Source of the DNA: Namhaeicola litoreus
GTDB lineage: Bacteria > Bacteroidota > Bacteroidia > Flavobacteriales > Flavobacteriaceae
Length of the DNA stretch: 64,000 bases
Assembly: GCF_042679565.1 (NCBI RefSeq)
Contig: NZ_JBHTMY010000002.1
Location: 310,001-374,000, forward strand
Reading direction: 5' to 3'
Position 1 is the first letter of the stretch. Each line of letters opens with the position of its first letter. This document shows, piece after piece, positions 1 through 7,241 of this stretch. The notes below the pieces were generated by a model. It did no database searches, was not told where the DNA came from, and saw only the letters and a program-made list of their open reading frames with translations. The translations under genes were made by a program, and so were the position numbers.

Positions 1-745
1 CAACGGAATCATCTGTGATTGCATCGAGCGTCAATCCAAAGGCCGGAGGATGAATTACCATAGCAATGAGCATATCTTCTTTTTGATAATCAGATCCAAA
101 AATGGTTTTACCCGTTATCAGATCCCTGGCATCTACATTTTTTTGGGATTTCCCAATGATCGTAAAATCTTTCAGGTCTTTTAATGTTACTTCTTTCGGA
201 ACTTCCAATTGTGCTGCGGCAGATGCCATTTCCCCATAACCTGCCGATTTCCCTGTTGATATGTGATGTAACACACCTCCTTCAGTAGTCACTTCTTCGA
301 GGGGAACTTGCCATACCTGAGCAGCTGCCTCTCGTAACATGTGTTTTGCTGTAGCACCTGCCATCCGCAAAGGCTCCCAGCGAGATCGGATCCCCTGGCT
401 ACCACCGGTAAACTGAAAACCGTATTTTGTGGGATGATAAGGAGCTTGTTCAACGATGACGTCTTTCCAATCTATATCCAGTTCTTCCGCCAACAACATG
501 GGCATAGAGGTACGGACATTTTGACCAAATTCCGGATTGGGGGTATACAGGGTCACCAATCCATTATCTCCAATTTTTATATAGGAATTGATCTCGAACC
601 ATTCTTTGGGCTTAGCCAGCACCTCTTTTTCAGTTTTATGCTGACAGGAGGTCAACCAATTAAAACCTAAAAGTAATCCGCCACCGGCCAAAGCGGAAGA
701 TTTTAAAAATGAACGTCTGCCCATGGAAGTTTTTACAGTAGTCAT
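1..745 (-). CDS. Isoquinoline 1-oxidoreductase-like molybdopterin subunit (N-terminal part, runs off the window)
   Basis: The visible 248 residues are the N-terminus of a xanthine-dehydrogenase-family large subunit, which would carry the molybdopterin cofactor and hydroxylate aldehydes or N-heterocycles in the periplasm. A twin-arginine signal (Arg10-Arg11 in GRRSFLK, followed by a Gly/Leu-rich stretch) predicts Tat export. TPNPEFGQNVRTSMPMLLAEEL and the GGSQGIRSRWEPLR region are typical of the IorB-type family. The start ATG is at 745; an alternative in-frame ATG at 724 sits closer to the twin Arg. The gene follows the Fe-S subunit gene by about 48 bases, the usual partner order. The C-terminal part lies outside the window, so the active-site Glu cannot be checked and the substrate is unknown. 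Confidence 0.85.
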   Translation of the reverse strand, partial: MTTVKTSMGRRSFLKSSALAGGGLLLGFNWLTSCQHKTEKEVLAKPKEWFEINSYIKIGDNGLVTLYTPNPEFGQNVRTSMPMLLAEELDIDWKDVIVEQAPYHPTKYGFQFTGGSQGIRSRWEPLRMAGATAKHMLREAAAQVWQVPLEEVTTEGGVLHHISTGKSAGYGEMASAAAQLEVPKEVTLKDLKDFTIIGKSQKNVDARDLITGKTIFGSDYQKEDMLIAMVIHPPAFGLTLDAITDDSV

Positions 746-793
746 TGCAAATATTTTTTAAAGTTTAAAAAGGTATTTCTAAGCAACAAAGGA

Positions 794-1252
794 TTAAGCC
801 AATTTTGCCGCAGTTTTTATCGCTGCTTTGATCCTGGTATAGGTGCCACATCGACAAATATTACCGTTCATGGCTGCCTCAATTTCCTCATCACCGGGAT
901 CGGGATTATTTTTCAGGAAGGCTGCAGCCGACATGATTTGCCCGGATTGGCAATAGCCGCATTGGGGTACATCTTGCTCCATCCAGGCTTTTTGTAACGG
1001 ATGGTCTCCTTTTTCCGACAATCCTTCAATGGTCGTGATCTCTTGTCCTCCAATTGAGGAAACCGGCAATTGGCATGAACGCACGGCAACTCCTTCTAAA
1101 TGAATCGTACACGATCCGCACTGGGCTATACCACAGCCGTATTTTGTGCCCGTTAAATGAAGATGATCTCTGAGTACCCATAATATCGGGGTTGCAGGAT
1201 CAACATCTACTTCGCTTTGTTTCCCGTTAACATGTAATACATATTTTGCCAT
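794..1252 (-). CDS. (2Fe-2S)-binding small subunit of a xanthine dehydrogenase-family enzyme
   Basis: Small electron-transfer subunit (152 aa) of a molybdenum hydroxylase. It carries two [2Fe-2S] clusters. The N-terminal plant-ferredoxin-like domain has Cys40, Cys45, Cys48 and Cys60. The C-terminal four-helix domain has Cys98, Cys101, Cys133 and Cys135 in the CGYC and CRCG motifs. All eight cluster ligands are present and the length is normal for IorA-type subunits. It has no signal peptide, so it would be carried out by the twin-arginine signal of the large subunit encoded just downstream. Together they form an isoquinoline 1-oxidoreductase-like pair; the physiological substrate cannot be told from sequence. 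Confidence 0.93.
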   Translation of the reverse strand: MAKYVLHVNGKQSEVDVDPATPILWVLRDHLHLTGTKYGCGIAQCGSCTIHLEGVAVRSCQLPVSSIGGQEITTIEGLSEKGDHPLQKAWMEQDVPQCGYCQSGQIMSAAAFLKNNPDPGDEEIEAAMNGNICRCGTYTRIKAAIKTAAKLA

Positions 1253-1297
1253 AATTCATACTTTATTTTTTCATGTAAAATGATGGAATTTTTAAAA

Positions 1298-2203
1298 TCA
1301 ATTCAAAGATCTAAACTGAACAGGTGTATATCCGGTTTCATTTTTAAACATTCGGCTAAAATGTTGCGGGTACTTAAACCCCAATTCATAAGCGATCTCG
1401 GAAACTGTTTTGTCAGCATCGTACATTTTGTTCTTGGCCAGATGGATCACTTTATTTTGGATATATTCTTGAGCAGAAATCCCCGTTTCCTTTTTGATCA
1501 GATCGCCAAAATAGTTGGCCGATAAATGAAGGGCATCTGCAAAATAAGCCACAGAAGGCAACCCCTCTTTAAGGGGTTTGTCAGAAGAAAAATAAGCGTT
1601 CAACAATCGGTCAAACTTTTCCAAAGAACCTTTGTTCTCCATTTCCCGGGTCAGAAATTGCCTGTCGTAAAAACGCATACAGTAATCCAAAAACAGTGCT
1701 ATAGTCGTCACAATTAATTTCTTGCTGTGCTTGTCAAGATTCTGCTCCAGCTCAAATTGTATTTTCTCCAATAAACTCAAAACCACTTTACGCTCTTTGG
1801 CAGAAATGTGCAAAGCTTCATGTGAGGAATAAGAAAAATAACTGTACTGCGCCATTTTGCTTGCCAGATCTGTTCCTAATAGTAGGTCGGGATGAAATAA
1901 AAGGGCATGACTGGACGGTTTGAATTTTTTTTTGATATGCCTGACATTGACCAATTGACCGGGAGCCACAAAAACCAATGTTCCCTCCTGGTAATCGTAT
2001 TGTTGGCGGCCATAACGCATTATACAAGCTTCTCCTTGTTTCAGAAAAATACCATAAAAATGATAGCGAACAGTTTCCGTATTCTCTTGAGTTACCCATT
2101 TACCTTTAGAAAGATCATGCACTGTAACCAAGGGATGTAAGGTAGACAGATTAAACTTTGAAGAATAATCATTCACTGTTAACAAATCTTTTATCTCGCT
2201 CAT
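1298..2203 (-). CDS. AraC-family transcriptional regulator
   Basis: A 301-residue regulator with an N-terminal cupin-like sensing half (GEACIMRYG and LVFVAPGQLV region, about residues 50-90) and a C-terminal double helix-turn-helix (about 205-300). The second helix-turn-helix, with SEIAYELGF and FSRMFKNETGYTP, is the classic AraC signature. It lies 45 bases upstream of the Fe-S subunit gene on the same strand, so it may be co-transcribed with and control the molybdenum hydroxylase. It is divergent from the NTF2-like gene at 2470, with a 266-base shared upstream region, and could control that gene too. ATG start at 2203. Confidence 0.9.
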   Translation of the reverse strand: MSEIKDLLTVNDYSSKFNLSTLHPLVTVHDLSKGKWVTQENTETVRYHFYGIFLKQGEACIMRYGRQQYDYQEGTLVFVAPGQLVNVRHIKKKFKPSSHALLFHPDLLLGTDLASKMAQYSYFSYSSHEALHISAKERKVVLSLLEKIQFELEQNLDKHSKKLIVTTIALFLDYCMRFYDRQFLTREMENKGSLEKFDRLLNAYFSSDKPLKEGLPSVAYFADALHLSANYFGDLIKKETGISAQEYIQNKVIHLAKNKMYDADKTVSEIAYELGFKYPQHFSRMFKNETGYTPVQFRSLN

Positions 2204-2469
2204 ACTACTTTAAAAATAACAATTAATTTGGTAATTCATGGTCTTTGATAATGGATTCCGTAAAAATGGTAGACAAAACCGTAAAGTAGGTAAGACCATT
2301 GAAATAAATGATCCCTATTTTTGAGTAAGTTAGATTTACACATACGCGCTTTTATCTGTTTGTTGGAATAAATTTTAATATCTTCATCCAGACGCGTAAA
2401 AAAAATATTCGACGAATGAGTGAGAATTTTTGACAAATAAAAATGATATAAATCTCTAAAAATAATAAT

Positions 2470-2922
2470 ATGAAACGATCCATTATACTGCTTTTCATTG
2501 CGTTTATTAGTGTACACTTGAGCATGGCACAAGCTAATTCAACGGACCAAGCCATCATTCAACTGTCAAAAGACAAATGGCAATGGATGGCCGATAAGGA
2601 TGTTGATAAGCTCGCTACCCTTTTTGATGATGATTCTAGGTTTGTCCACATGAGCGGTACCTGGGGAAAGGAAAGAGAACTCGACATCATCAAATCAGGA
2701 AGTATCTGGTATAAACAAGCCGATGTACACGATGTATTGGTAAAAATTTTTGGTGATACCGCCATTCTGTGGAACCGGATCACCCTCTTGGCACATGTAA
2801 GGGGCAACGACGTGTCTACAGAATTTACTGTAACCGAAGTTTATCAAAAACAAGGGAATACTTGGAACTTGCTGGATCTCACTTTTAGCAGTGTACGGGA
2901 CACCCATAGCTTGGAACACTAG
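2470..2922 (+). CDS. Exported NTF2-like (DUF4440/SnoaL-type) protein
   Basis: A 150-residue protein with an N-terminal signal peptide (hydrophobic residues about 4-18, cleavage near AQA) and one NTF2-like cone domain. The pattern WQWMADKDVDKLATLFDDD, then FVHMSGTWG, then the C-terminal TEVYQKQGNTWNLLDL strand is typical of DUF4440/SnoaL-like folds. Such domains bind small hydrophobic ligands or act as small enzymes; no function can be assigned. A second copy follows at 2962 and is broken by a stop codon. Exported, probably periplasmic. Confidence 0.8.
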   Translation: MKRSIILLFIAFISVHLSMAQANSTDQAIIQLSKDKWQWMADKDVDKLATLFDDDSRFVHMSGTWGKERELDIIKSGSIWYKQADVHDVLVKIFGDTAILWNRITLLAHVRGNDVSTEFTVTEVYQKQGNTWNLLDLTFSSVRDTHSLEH

Positions 2923-2961
2923 TCATCAACCTATAATTATTCAATTTTAAATACTTTCAAA

Positions 2962-3402
2962 ATGAAGATAAAATATCTAGTCTTATTTTTTATTATGGTT
3001 GGTACTCAATGGCTACAAGCACAAATTTCTGCAGAAGAAAAGGACATCATCGAACTTTCTAAAAACAAATGGCAATGGATGGCCGACAAGAATGTGGATC
3101 AGTTGACAAAGCTTTTTCACGAAAATGCAATGTTTGTACATATGTGAGGGTCATGGGGTACAGAACAGGAACTCAGGATCATTGAATCCGGGGGTATCTG
3201 GTACAAAAAGGCAGATATCCATGAGGTTTCGGTAAAGTTCATCGATCAAACCGCGATTCTCTTGAACCGGATCACCTTGCTGGCCGAAGTTGGAGGGAAT
3301 GAAGTATCCAATCCCTTTGAAGTGACCGAAGTCTATATCAAGCAAAATGACCACTGGAAACTAGGTTCTCTCTCATTTACCAGGCTATTGGTACGTGAAT
3401 AA
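2962..3402 (+). pseudogene. Second NTF2-like copy interrupted by an in-frame TGA
   Basis: A tandem duplicate of the preceding gene. Translation from ATG 2962 gives a signal peptide and the same WQWMADKNVDQL block, then reaches TGA at 3145-3147 (codon 62). Reading on in the same frame continues the homology without shift: GSWGTEQELRIIESG aligns with GTWGKERELDIIKSG of the intact copy, through to a TAA at 3400-3402. The TGA stands where the intact copy has Ser in FVHMSG, which is what a single TCA to TGA change would give. No frameshift is needed. It is most simply a recent pseudogene; a sequencing error or stop-codon readthrough are less likely alternatives. Confidence 0.75.
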
Positions 3403-3414
3403 TGAAGATTGAAA

Positions 3415-4674
3415 ATGGAACAAAACATTTCCCTATCAACACCGCTTAAAAGAATCACCGTTTTAGATGCCTTGAGAGGCTTTGCCTTGCTCGGGGTGAT
3501 CCTGATGCACATGCTTCAACATTTTGGAATACCCTCTTTAGCTGACCAAATAGAAACACTCAGATTTCCGGCTCTTGATGAAGCCGTACAGTGGATAGGT
3601 TACAATGTTATCATGGGCAGGTTTATCAATATTTTTGCGTTTTTATTCGGATTGAGCTTTTTTATCCAGATGGATCGGGCAGCCAAAAAAGGGATTGATT
3701 TTCGCGGTCGCTTTGTTTGGAGAATGATCATTTTATTAGCGATGGGCTTGATAAGCCATGCCTTTTATAATGTTGAAATCATTTCTGTTTATGCTTTTTT
3801 TGGTTTATTAATGATTCCACTTTATAAAGCCAAAAACTGGGTATTACTGGTTCTTTTCTTCTTTTTCTTACTCGGTGGACCCCGACTCATCCAGATCTAT
3901 AAACACAACCAAACAACGAAAATAGAAATGACAAACCAAAAAGAGGATGCGGTTGAAATTCGGGAAACACCTCAAATACCGGAATATCTCAAAAACCCTT
4001 CTTTTCTGAATTCTGTGAAGTATAACTATCAAGAGCGTTTTACAGGTAAACTAAGCTATCAATTTGGCCTAGTTGGCAGGGGTTATATCACCTTTGCCCT
4101 TTTTATTTTAGGACTATTTGTTGGCAGGATTCGTTTTTTTGAAAAATTAGCCGGACAAAAAGGTCAAAACAAGAAGCTATTTATTGGCTTTCTGTTAGCT
4201 ACCATTTTGGTAATTGTATTAATTAACCTCTTACCTCCTTTAAATTTGCGGATTCTGTTTAGACCCGACGGGCAAATACTGAGCCCTTCCATCGCTTTTG
4301 CCAAGACTTTGGAAGATCTGAGCCTGGTTCTTTCTTCGGCTGCACTTACTTTAGGCTTTATTTTGCTGTACCAAAAAGAAAAAATAGGCAAATACCTTGA
4401 GGCTTTATCTCCTTATGGGCGAACAGGCTTGACCAACTATCTGATGCAAGGTGTAATAGGTTGCCTCTTATTTTCTCCCTGGGCATTTGGTACTACTTTT
4501 AGCGGGTGGGGAGCAACAGCCTTATTTGTACTCGGAATCATGATCTATATCATACAAGGTATCATCAGTAAAAAATGGCTCCAAGATTATCTCTACGGAC
4601 CTCTGGAATGGCTTTGGCGCTCTTTGACCTATTTGGATTTTCAACCTTTTAGAAAAGACAAAACAAAACATTAG
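3415..4674 (+). CDS. DUF418 family membrane protein
   Basis: A 419-residue polytopic inner-membrane protein. It opens with the family hallmark near the N-terminus (RITVLDALRGFALLGVILMH) and closes with the C-terminal DUF418 region (SPYGRTGLTNYLMQG and a YGPLEWLWRSLTY ending). About 9-10 hydrophobic segments are visible, with a polar insert around residues 165-205. DUF418/YeiB proteins are related to membrane acyltransferases and have poorly known functions. The ATG at 3415 is chosen over an in-frame TTG two codons upstream. A second member of the family is encoded at 21015. Confidence 0.88.
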   Translation: MEQNISLSTPLKRITVLDALRGFALLGVILMHMLQHFGIPSLADQIETLRFPALDEAVQWIGYNVIMGRFINIFAFLFGLSFFIQMDRAAKKGIDFRGRFVWRMIILLAMGLISHAFYNVEIISVYAFFGLLMIPLYKAKNWVLLVLFFFFLLGGPRLIQIYKHNQTTKIEMTNQKEDAVEIRETPQIPEYLKNPSFLNSVKYNYQERFTGKLSYQFGLVGRGYITFALFILGLFVGRIRFFEKLAGQKGQNKKLFIGFLLATILVIVLINLLPPLNLRILFRPDGQILSPSIAFAKTLEDLSLVLSSAALTLGFILLYQKEKIGKYLEALSPYGRTGLTNYLMQGVIGCLLFSPWAFGTTFSGWGATALFVLGIMIYIIQGIISKKWLQDYLYGPLEWLWRSLTYLDFQPFRKDKTKH

Positions 4675-4794
4675 TATGAACTCGATACATAAAAGGTATG
4701 TTCTTCGTATTGGCGAAAATCCCTTATCTTGAAAATCATTTTGTCTTCGTCTTTTAAGACCGGATCTGACAAAAGAATTTACAAAATACCTTAC

Positions 4795-5691
4795 ATGAAA
4801 AAATCTAGTTCTCTTTTTTTTATTCTGGTCATGGCGCTGATCTACCAGTCTTGTGCTCAAAAAAATCCTGTACTGGATATTTTTCCTGTCGGAACGGTGT
4901 TACACGGAAACATCCCTTACAAGGACAATGCTTCGCCTAAACAACTACTCGACATTTATTTACCAAAAAATACCCAAGGAAAAGTGCCCCTGGTCATTTT
5001 TATACATGGCGGCGCCTGGTTGCACAACGACAAATATGCCGACATGGGCTATATGAAAAAAACCGTTTCCGAAATTGTAAGCAGTGGTTTTGCCTTGGCA
5101 TCCATCGATTATCGGTTCAGTACAGACGCTGTTTTTCCTGCTCAAATACAAGACTGTAATCGGGCAATTTCTTTTTTGTACGACAATGCCGATACTTATA
5201 ACCTCGATAAAGAGCGCTTTGCTTTGATCGGTTTTTCTGCCGGTGGACATCTGGCTTCCTTGGCCGGATTATCTAAAAATGATCAGATCGAATCCTTTTT
5301 TATGCCCGGAACAAGCCGATCATTCCACTTAAAAGCCGTTGTAGATTTTTACGGCCCGGCCGATTTGATCTTATTTCCCGGAGCTGAGGATAAAAATTCG
5401 CCGGAAGCGTTGTTGATCGGTGCAGCACCTCTCGATCGCCCTGATCTGTCTAAAGCTGCAAGTCCTGTGACCTATGTGGATAAAAACGACCCGCCTTTTT
5501 TAATTGTTCATGGTGAAAACGACGACCAGGTTTCTCCAAAACAGTCGCGATTATTGAGTTCTTGGCTAAACGTAAAGGGTGTTCCCAATGAATTGATCAT
5601 AGTGGAAGGAGCTCCTCATTACGGAGAAATGTTCGATGCGGAAAAAGTGAGGAAAAAGGTAATCCCTTTTCTTCAAAAATATTTAAAATAA
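4795..5691 (+). CDS. Alpha/beta hydrolase (esterase) lipoprotein
   Basis: A 298-residue serine hydrolase. The N-terminus is a lipoprotein signal with the lipobox Cys at residue 20. The oxyanion-hole motif HGGAW is at 71-75, the nucleophile Ser148 lies in GFSAGG, and the probable acid and base are Asp244 (GENDDQ) and His275 (APHYG). This is the hormone-sensitive-lipase/BD-FAE-like carboxylesterase arrangement, seen in acetyl-xylan or acetyl esterases. It probably faces the periplasm or is surface anchored. An upstream in-frame TTG would add 22 residues before the signal peptide and is rejected. The carboxymuconolactone-decarboxylase-like gene follows 10 bases later, probably in the same operon. 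Confidence 0.9.
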   Translation: MKKSSSLFFILVMALIYQSCAQKNPVLDIFPVGTVLHGNIPYKDNASPKQLLDIYLPKNTQGKVPLVIFIHGGAWLHNDKYADMGYMKKTVSEIVSSGFALASIDYRFSTDAVFPAQIQDCNRAISFLYDNADTYNLDKERFALIGFSAGGHLASLAGLSKNDQIESFFMPGTSRSFHLKAVVDFYGPADLILFPGAEDKNSPEALLIGAAPLDRPDLSKAASPVTYVDKNDPPFLIVHGENDDQVSPKQSRLLSSWLNVKGVPNELIIVEGAPHYGEMFDAEKVRKKVIPFLQKYLK

Positions 5692-5701
5692 GACAAAGTA
5701 T

Positions 5702-6454
5702 ATGAGAAAAAAAAGAATAGGCATCCACATAAGCGATCAGCTTCGCAAAGGACTGGTCCTTTTGGGTCTGTTCACCCTTTGCCTCAATGCCCAAGATATA
5801 TCAAAACAAATGCTGACATCGAGGCAACATAGCATGGTTGCGATTGCCGCCTTAACTGCTGTGAGTGACTATCCGGCACTAAAAACAGCCCTGAATGAAG
5901 GTCTAGAATCTAATTTAACCATAGCTGAAATCAAGGAAGTAATGGTTCACCTTTATCCTTATTGCGGATTTCCCAAAAGTATCCGGGGCCTGCAAACATT
6001 GATGGAAGTGCTGGAAGAGCGGAAATTAAGAGGGATCATGGATGAAATGGGTAGAGAGGCTACTCCCCTAAATGATGAAAGAAGCAAATACCAAAGGGGT
6101 AAAGAGAACCTAGAAAAGTTGATTGGAAGACCGATCACTGCACAAAGTGCTTATGCAGAATTTACCCCCATCATTGAAATCTTTCTAAAAGAACATTTGT
6201 TTGCAGATATTTTTGACCGGGATGTGTTGACCTATGCAGAAAGAGAGTTGGTGACGGTTTCGGTACTCAGTGCCATCGGTAAAGTGGAACCCATGTTGCG
6301 CGCTCATTTAAACATTTGTATCTATCAGGGATATAGTCCGGAACAATTGCAACAATTCATCAAAATCATCGACACTGTGGTTGGCGAAAAAGAAGCGCAG
6401 GAGGCGCTGCTGGTTTTAAATGAGGTTCTTCACGCGGAACCCCCAAATGAATAA
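5702..6454 (+). CDS. Exported carboxymuconolactone decarboxylase (CMD) family protein with two CMD repeats
   Basis: A 250-residue protein with an N-terminal signal peptide (hydrophobic residues about 17-29) and two CMD-like halves. The first (about 40-112) contains HLYPYCGFPKSI; the second (about 150-240) contains LTYAERELVTVSVLSAIG. Tandem CMD proteins of this kind are commonly annotated as carboxymuconolactone decarboxylases, but the family is broad and includes peroxidase-like members. The AhpD-type CxxC pair is absent, so a peroxidase role is not supported. It lies between the esterase and the cupin lipoprotein genes on the same strand; CMD plus cupin pairs are frequent in Bacteroidota. 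Confidence 0.85.
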   Translation: MRKKRIGIHISDQLRKGLVLLGLFTLCLNAQDISKQMLTSRQHSMVAIAALTAVSDYPALKTALNEGLESNLTIAEIKEVMVHLYPYCGFPKSIRGLQTLMEVLEERKLRGIMDEMGREATPLNDERSKYQRGKENLEKLIGRPITAQSAYAEFTPIIEIFLKEHLFADIFDRDVLTYAERELVTVSVLSAIGKVEPMLRAHLNICIYQGYSPEQLQQFIKIIDTVVGEKEAQEALLVLNEVLHAEPPNE

Positions 6455-6468
6455 AAAAATTTACTGTC

Positions 6469-6957
6469 ATGAATTCCTTTTTAAAAATAAGCATAAGCCT
6501 GATCACGCTTTTATTCTTTGGTTGCCAATCAACAACACAGGAGAAAGATATTAGTACCAGCTCAGAATTGATCTTCCCAAAAGGGAATCAATTGGAAAGT
6601 GAAAATTTTAAAGGGAACGTTTGGTTTATTCCATTGATAGAGAACGACAGCCTTAACCAAAACGCCGTTGGTAGTGTTACTTTTGAGCCCGGTGCCAGAA
6701 CCCATTGGCATTACCATCCCGGTGGACAAATTCTACTGGCCATCAAAGGAATTGGTTATTACCAGGAAAAAGGAAGTCCTAGGCGCAAACTTCAAAAAGG
6801 AGACGCGGTGAAGTGTCCGCCAAATACGCCCCATTGGCACGGCGCCAGCCCCGAGGGAGAATTTGTCCAGGTGGCCATTACAGGCAGAGCAGATGGCCCC
6901 ACGGTTTGGCTGGAACCTGTATCAGAAGCGGAATACAATGGCCTCACGAAGCATTAA
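6469..6957 (+). CDS. Cupin-domain lipoprotein
   Basis: A 162-residue protein with a lipoprotein signal (lipobox Cys19 after LLFFG) and a single conserved cupin barrel. Cupin motif 1 gives metal-ligand candidates His79, His81, His83 and Gln87 (THWHYHPGGQ); motif 2 gives His122/His124 in PPNTPHWHGA. It is therefore probably a metal-binding small beta-barrel on the periplasmic side. The gene follows the CMD protein gene by 14 bases and is probably co-transcribed with it. The reaction is unknown. Confidence 0.88.
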   Translation: MNSFLKISISLITLLFFGCQSTTQEKDISTSSELIFPKGNQLESENFKGNVWFIPLIENDSLNQNAVGSVTFEPGARTHWHYHPGGQILLAIKGIGYYQEKGSPRRKLQKGDAVKCPPNTPHWHGASPEGEFVQVAITGRADGPTVWLEPVSEAEYNGLTKH

Positions 6958-7018
6958 TTCGATTGAGAAGATTGGGAAAGGTTTAGAGAATATTTGAAGT
7001 GCCGATAAAAAAATCCTT

Positions 7019-7170
7019 TGTCAGTTCTCGTGCCGCGTAGCGGTTGATCGAGAACGATAACCGGAAAATGCAACAAAACCTCTCGATATAATCCCGATCC
7101 TCGGGATCACACAAGGTGACAAAATTGCCAGTTCGAATGTAGCAAAGCAAGGCAGATTCGCTGCAGCGGG
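7019..7170. repeat. Dispersed intergenic repeat, copy A
   Basis: The 284-base gap after the cupin gene holds a sequence that recurs at 12110-12213. Shared blocks include CCTCTCGATAT, AATCCCGATCCTC.GGATCAC, AGGTGACA.AATTG.CAGTTC and GGTTGATCGAGAAC. A perfect hairpin (ATCCCGA, loop TCC, TCGGGAT) sits at 7091-7107. A partial second unit precedes it (7019-7055). No credible gene is encoded. Bacteroidota chromosomes often carry families of such intergenic repeats; the function is unknown. Confidence 0.65.
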
Positions 7171-7241
7171 TATCGAGAACAGTCCCACAAAAGAAAAATA
7201 TCCCAAAGCCTAACTCTTTTGCCATATGCCATGAATTTCTA

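Noticed and set aside
2236..2558. Minus-strand open frames between the AraC and NTF2-like genes
   Set aside because: They overlap the signal peptide of the 2470 gene and the divergent control region; composition is not protein-like.
6983..7225. Open frames in the 7.0-7.2 kb gap
   Set aside because: They coincide with the dispersed repeat, have no ribosome-binding site and no protein-like composition.
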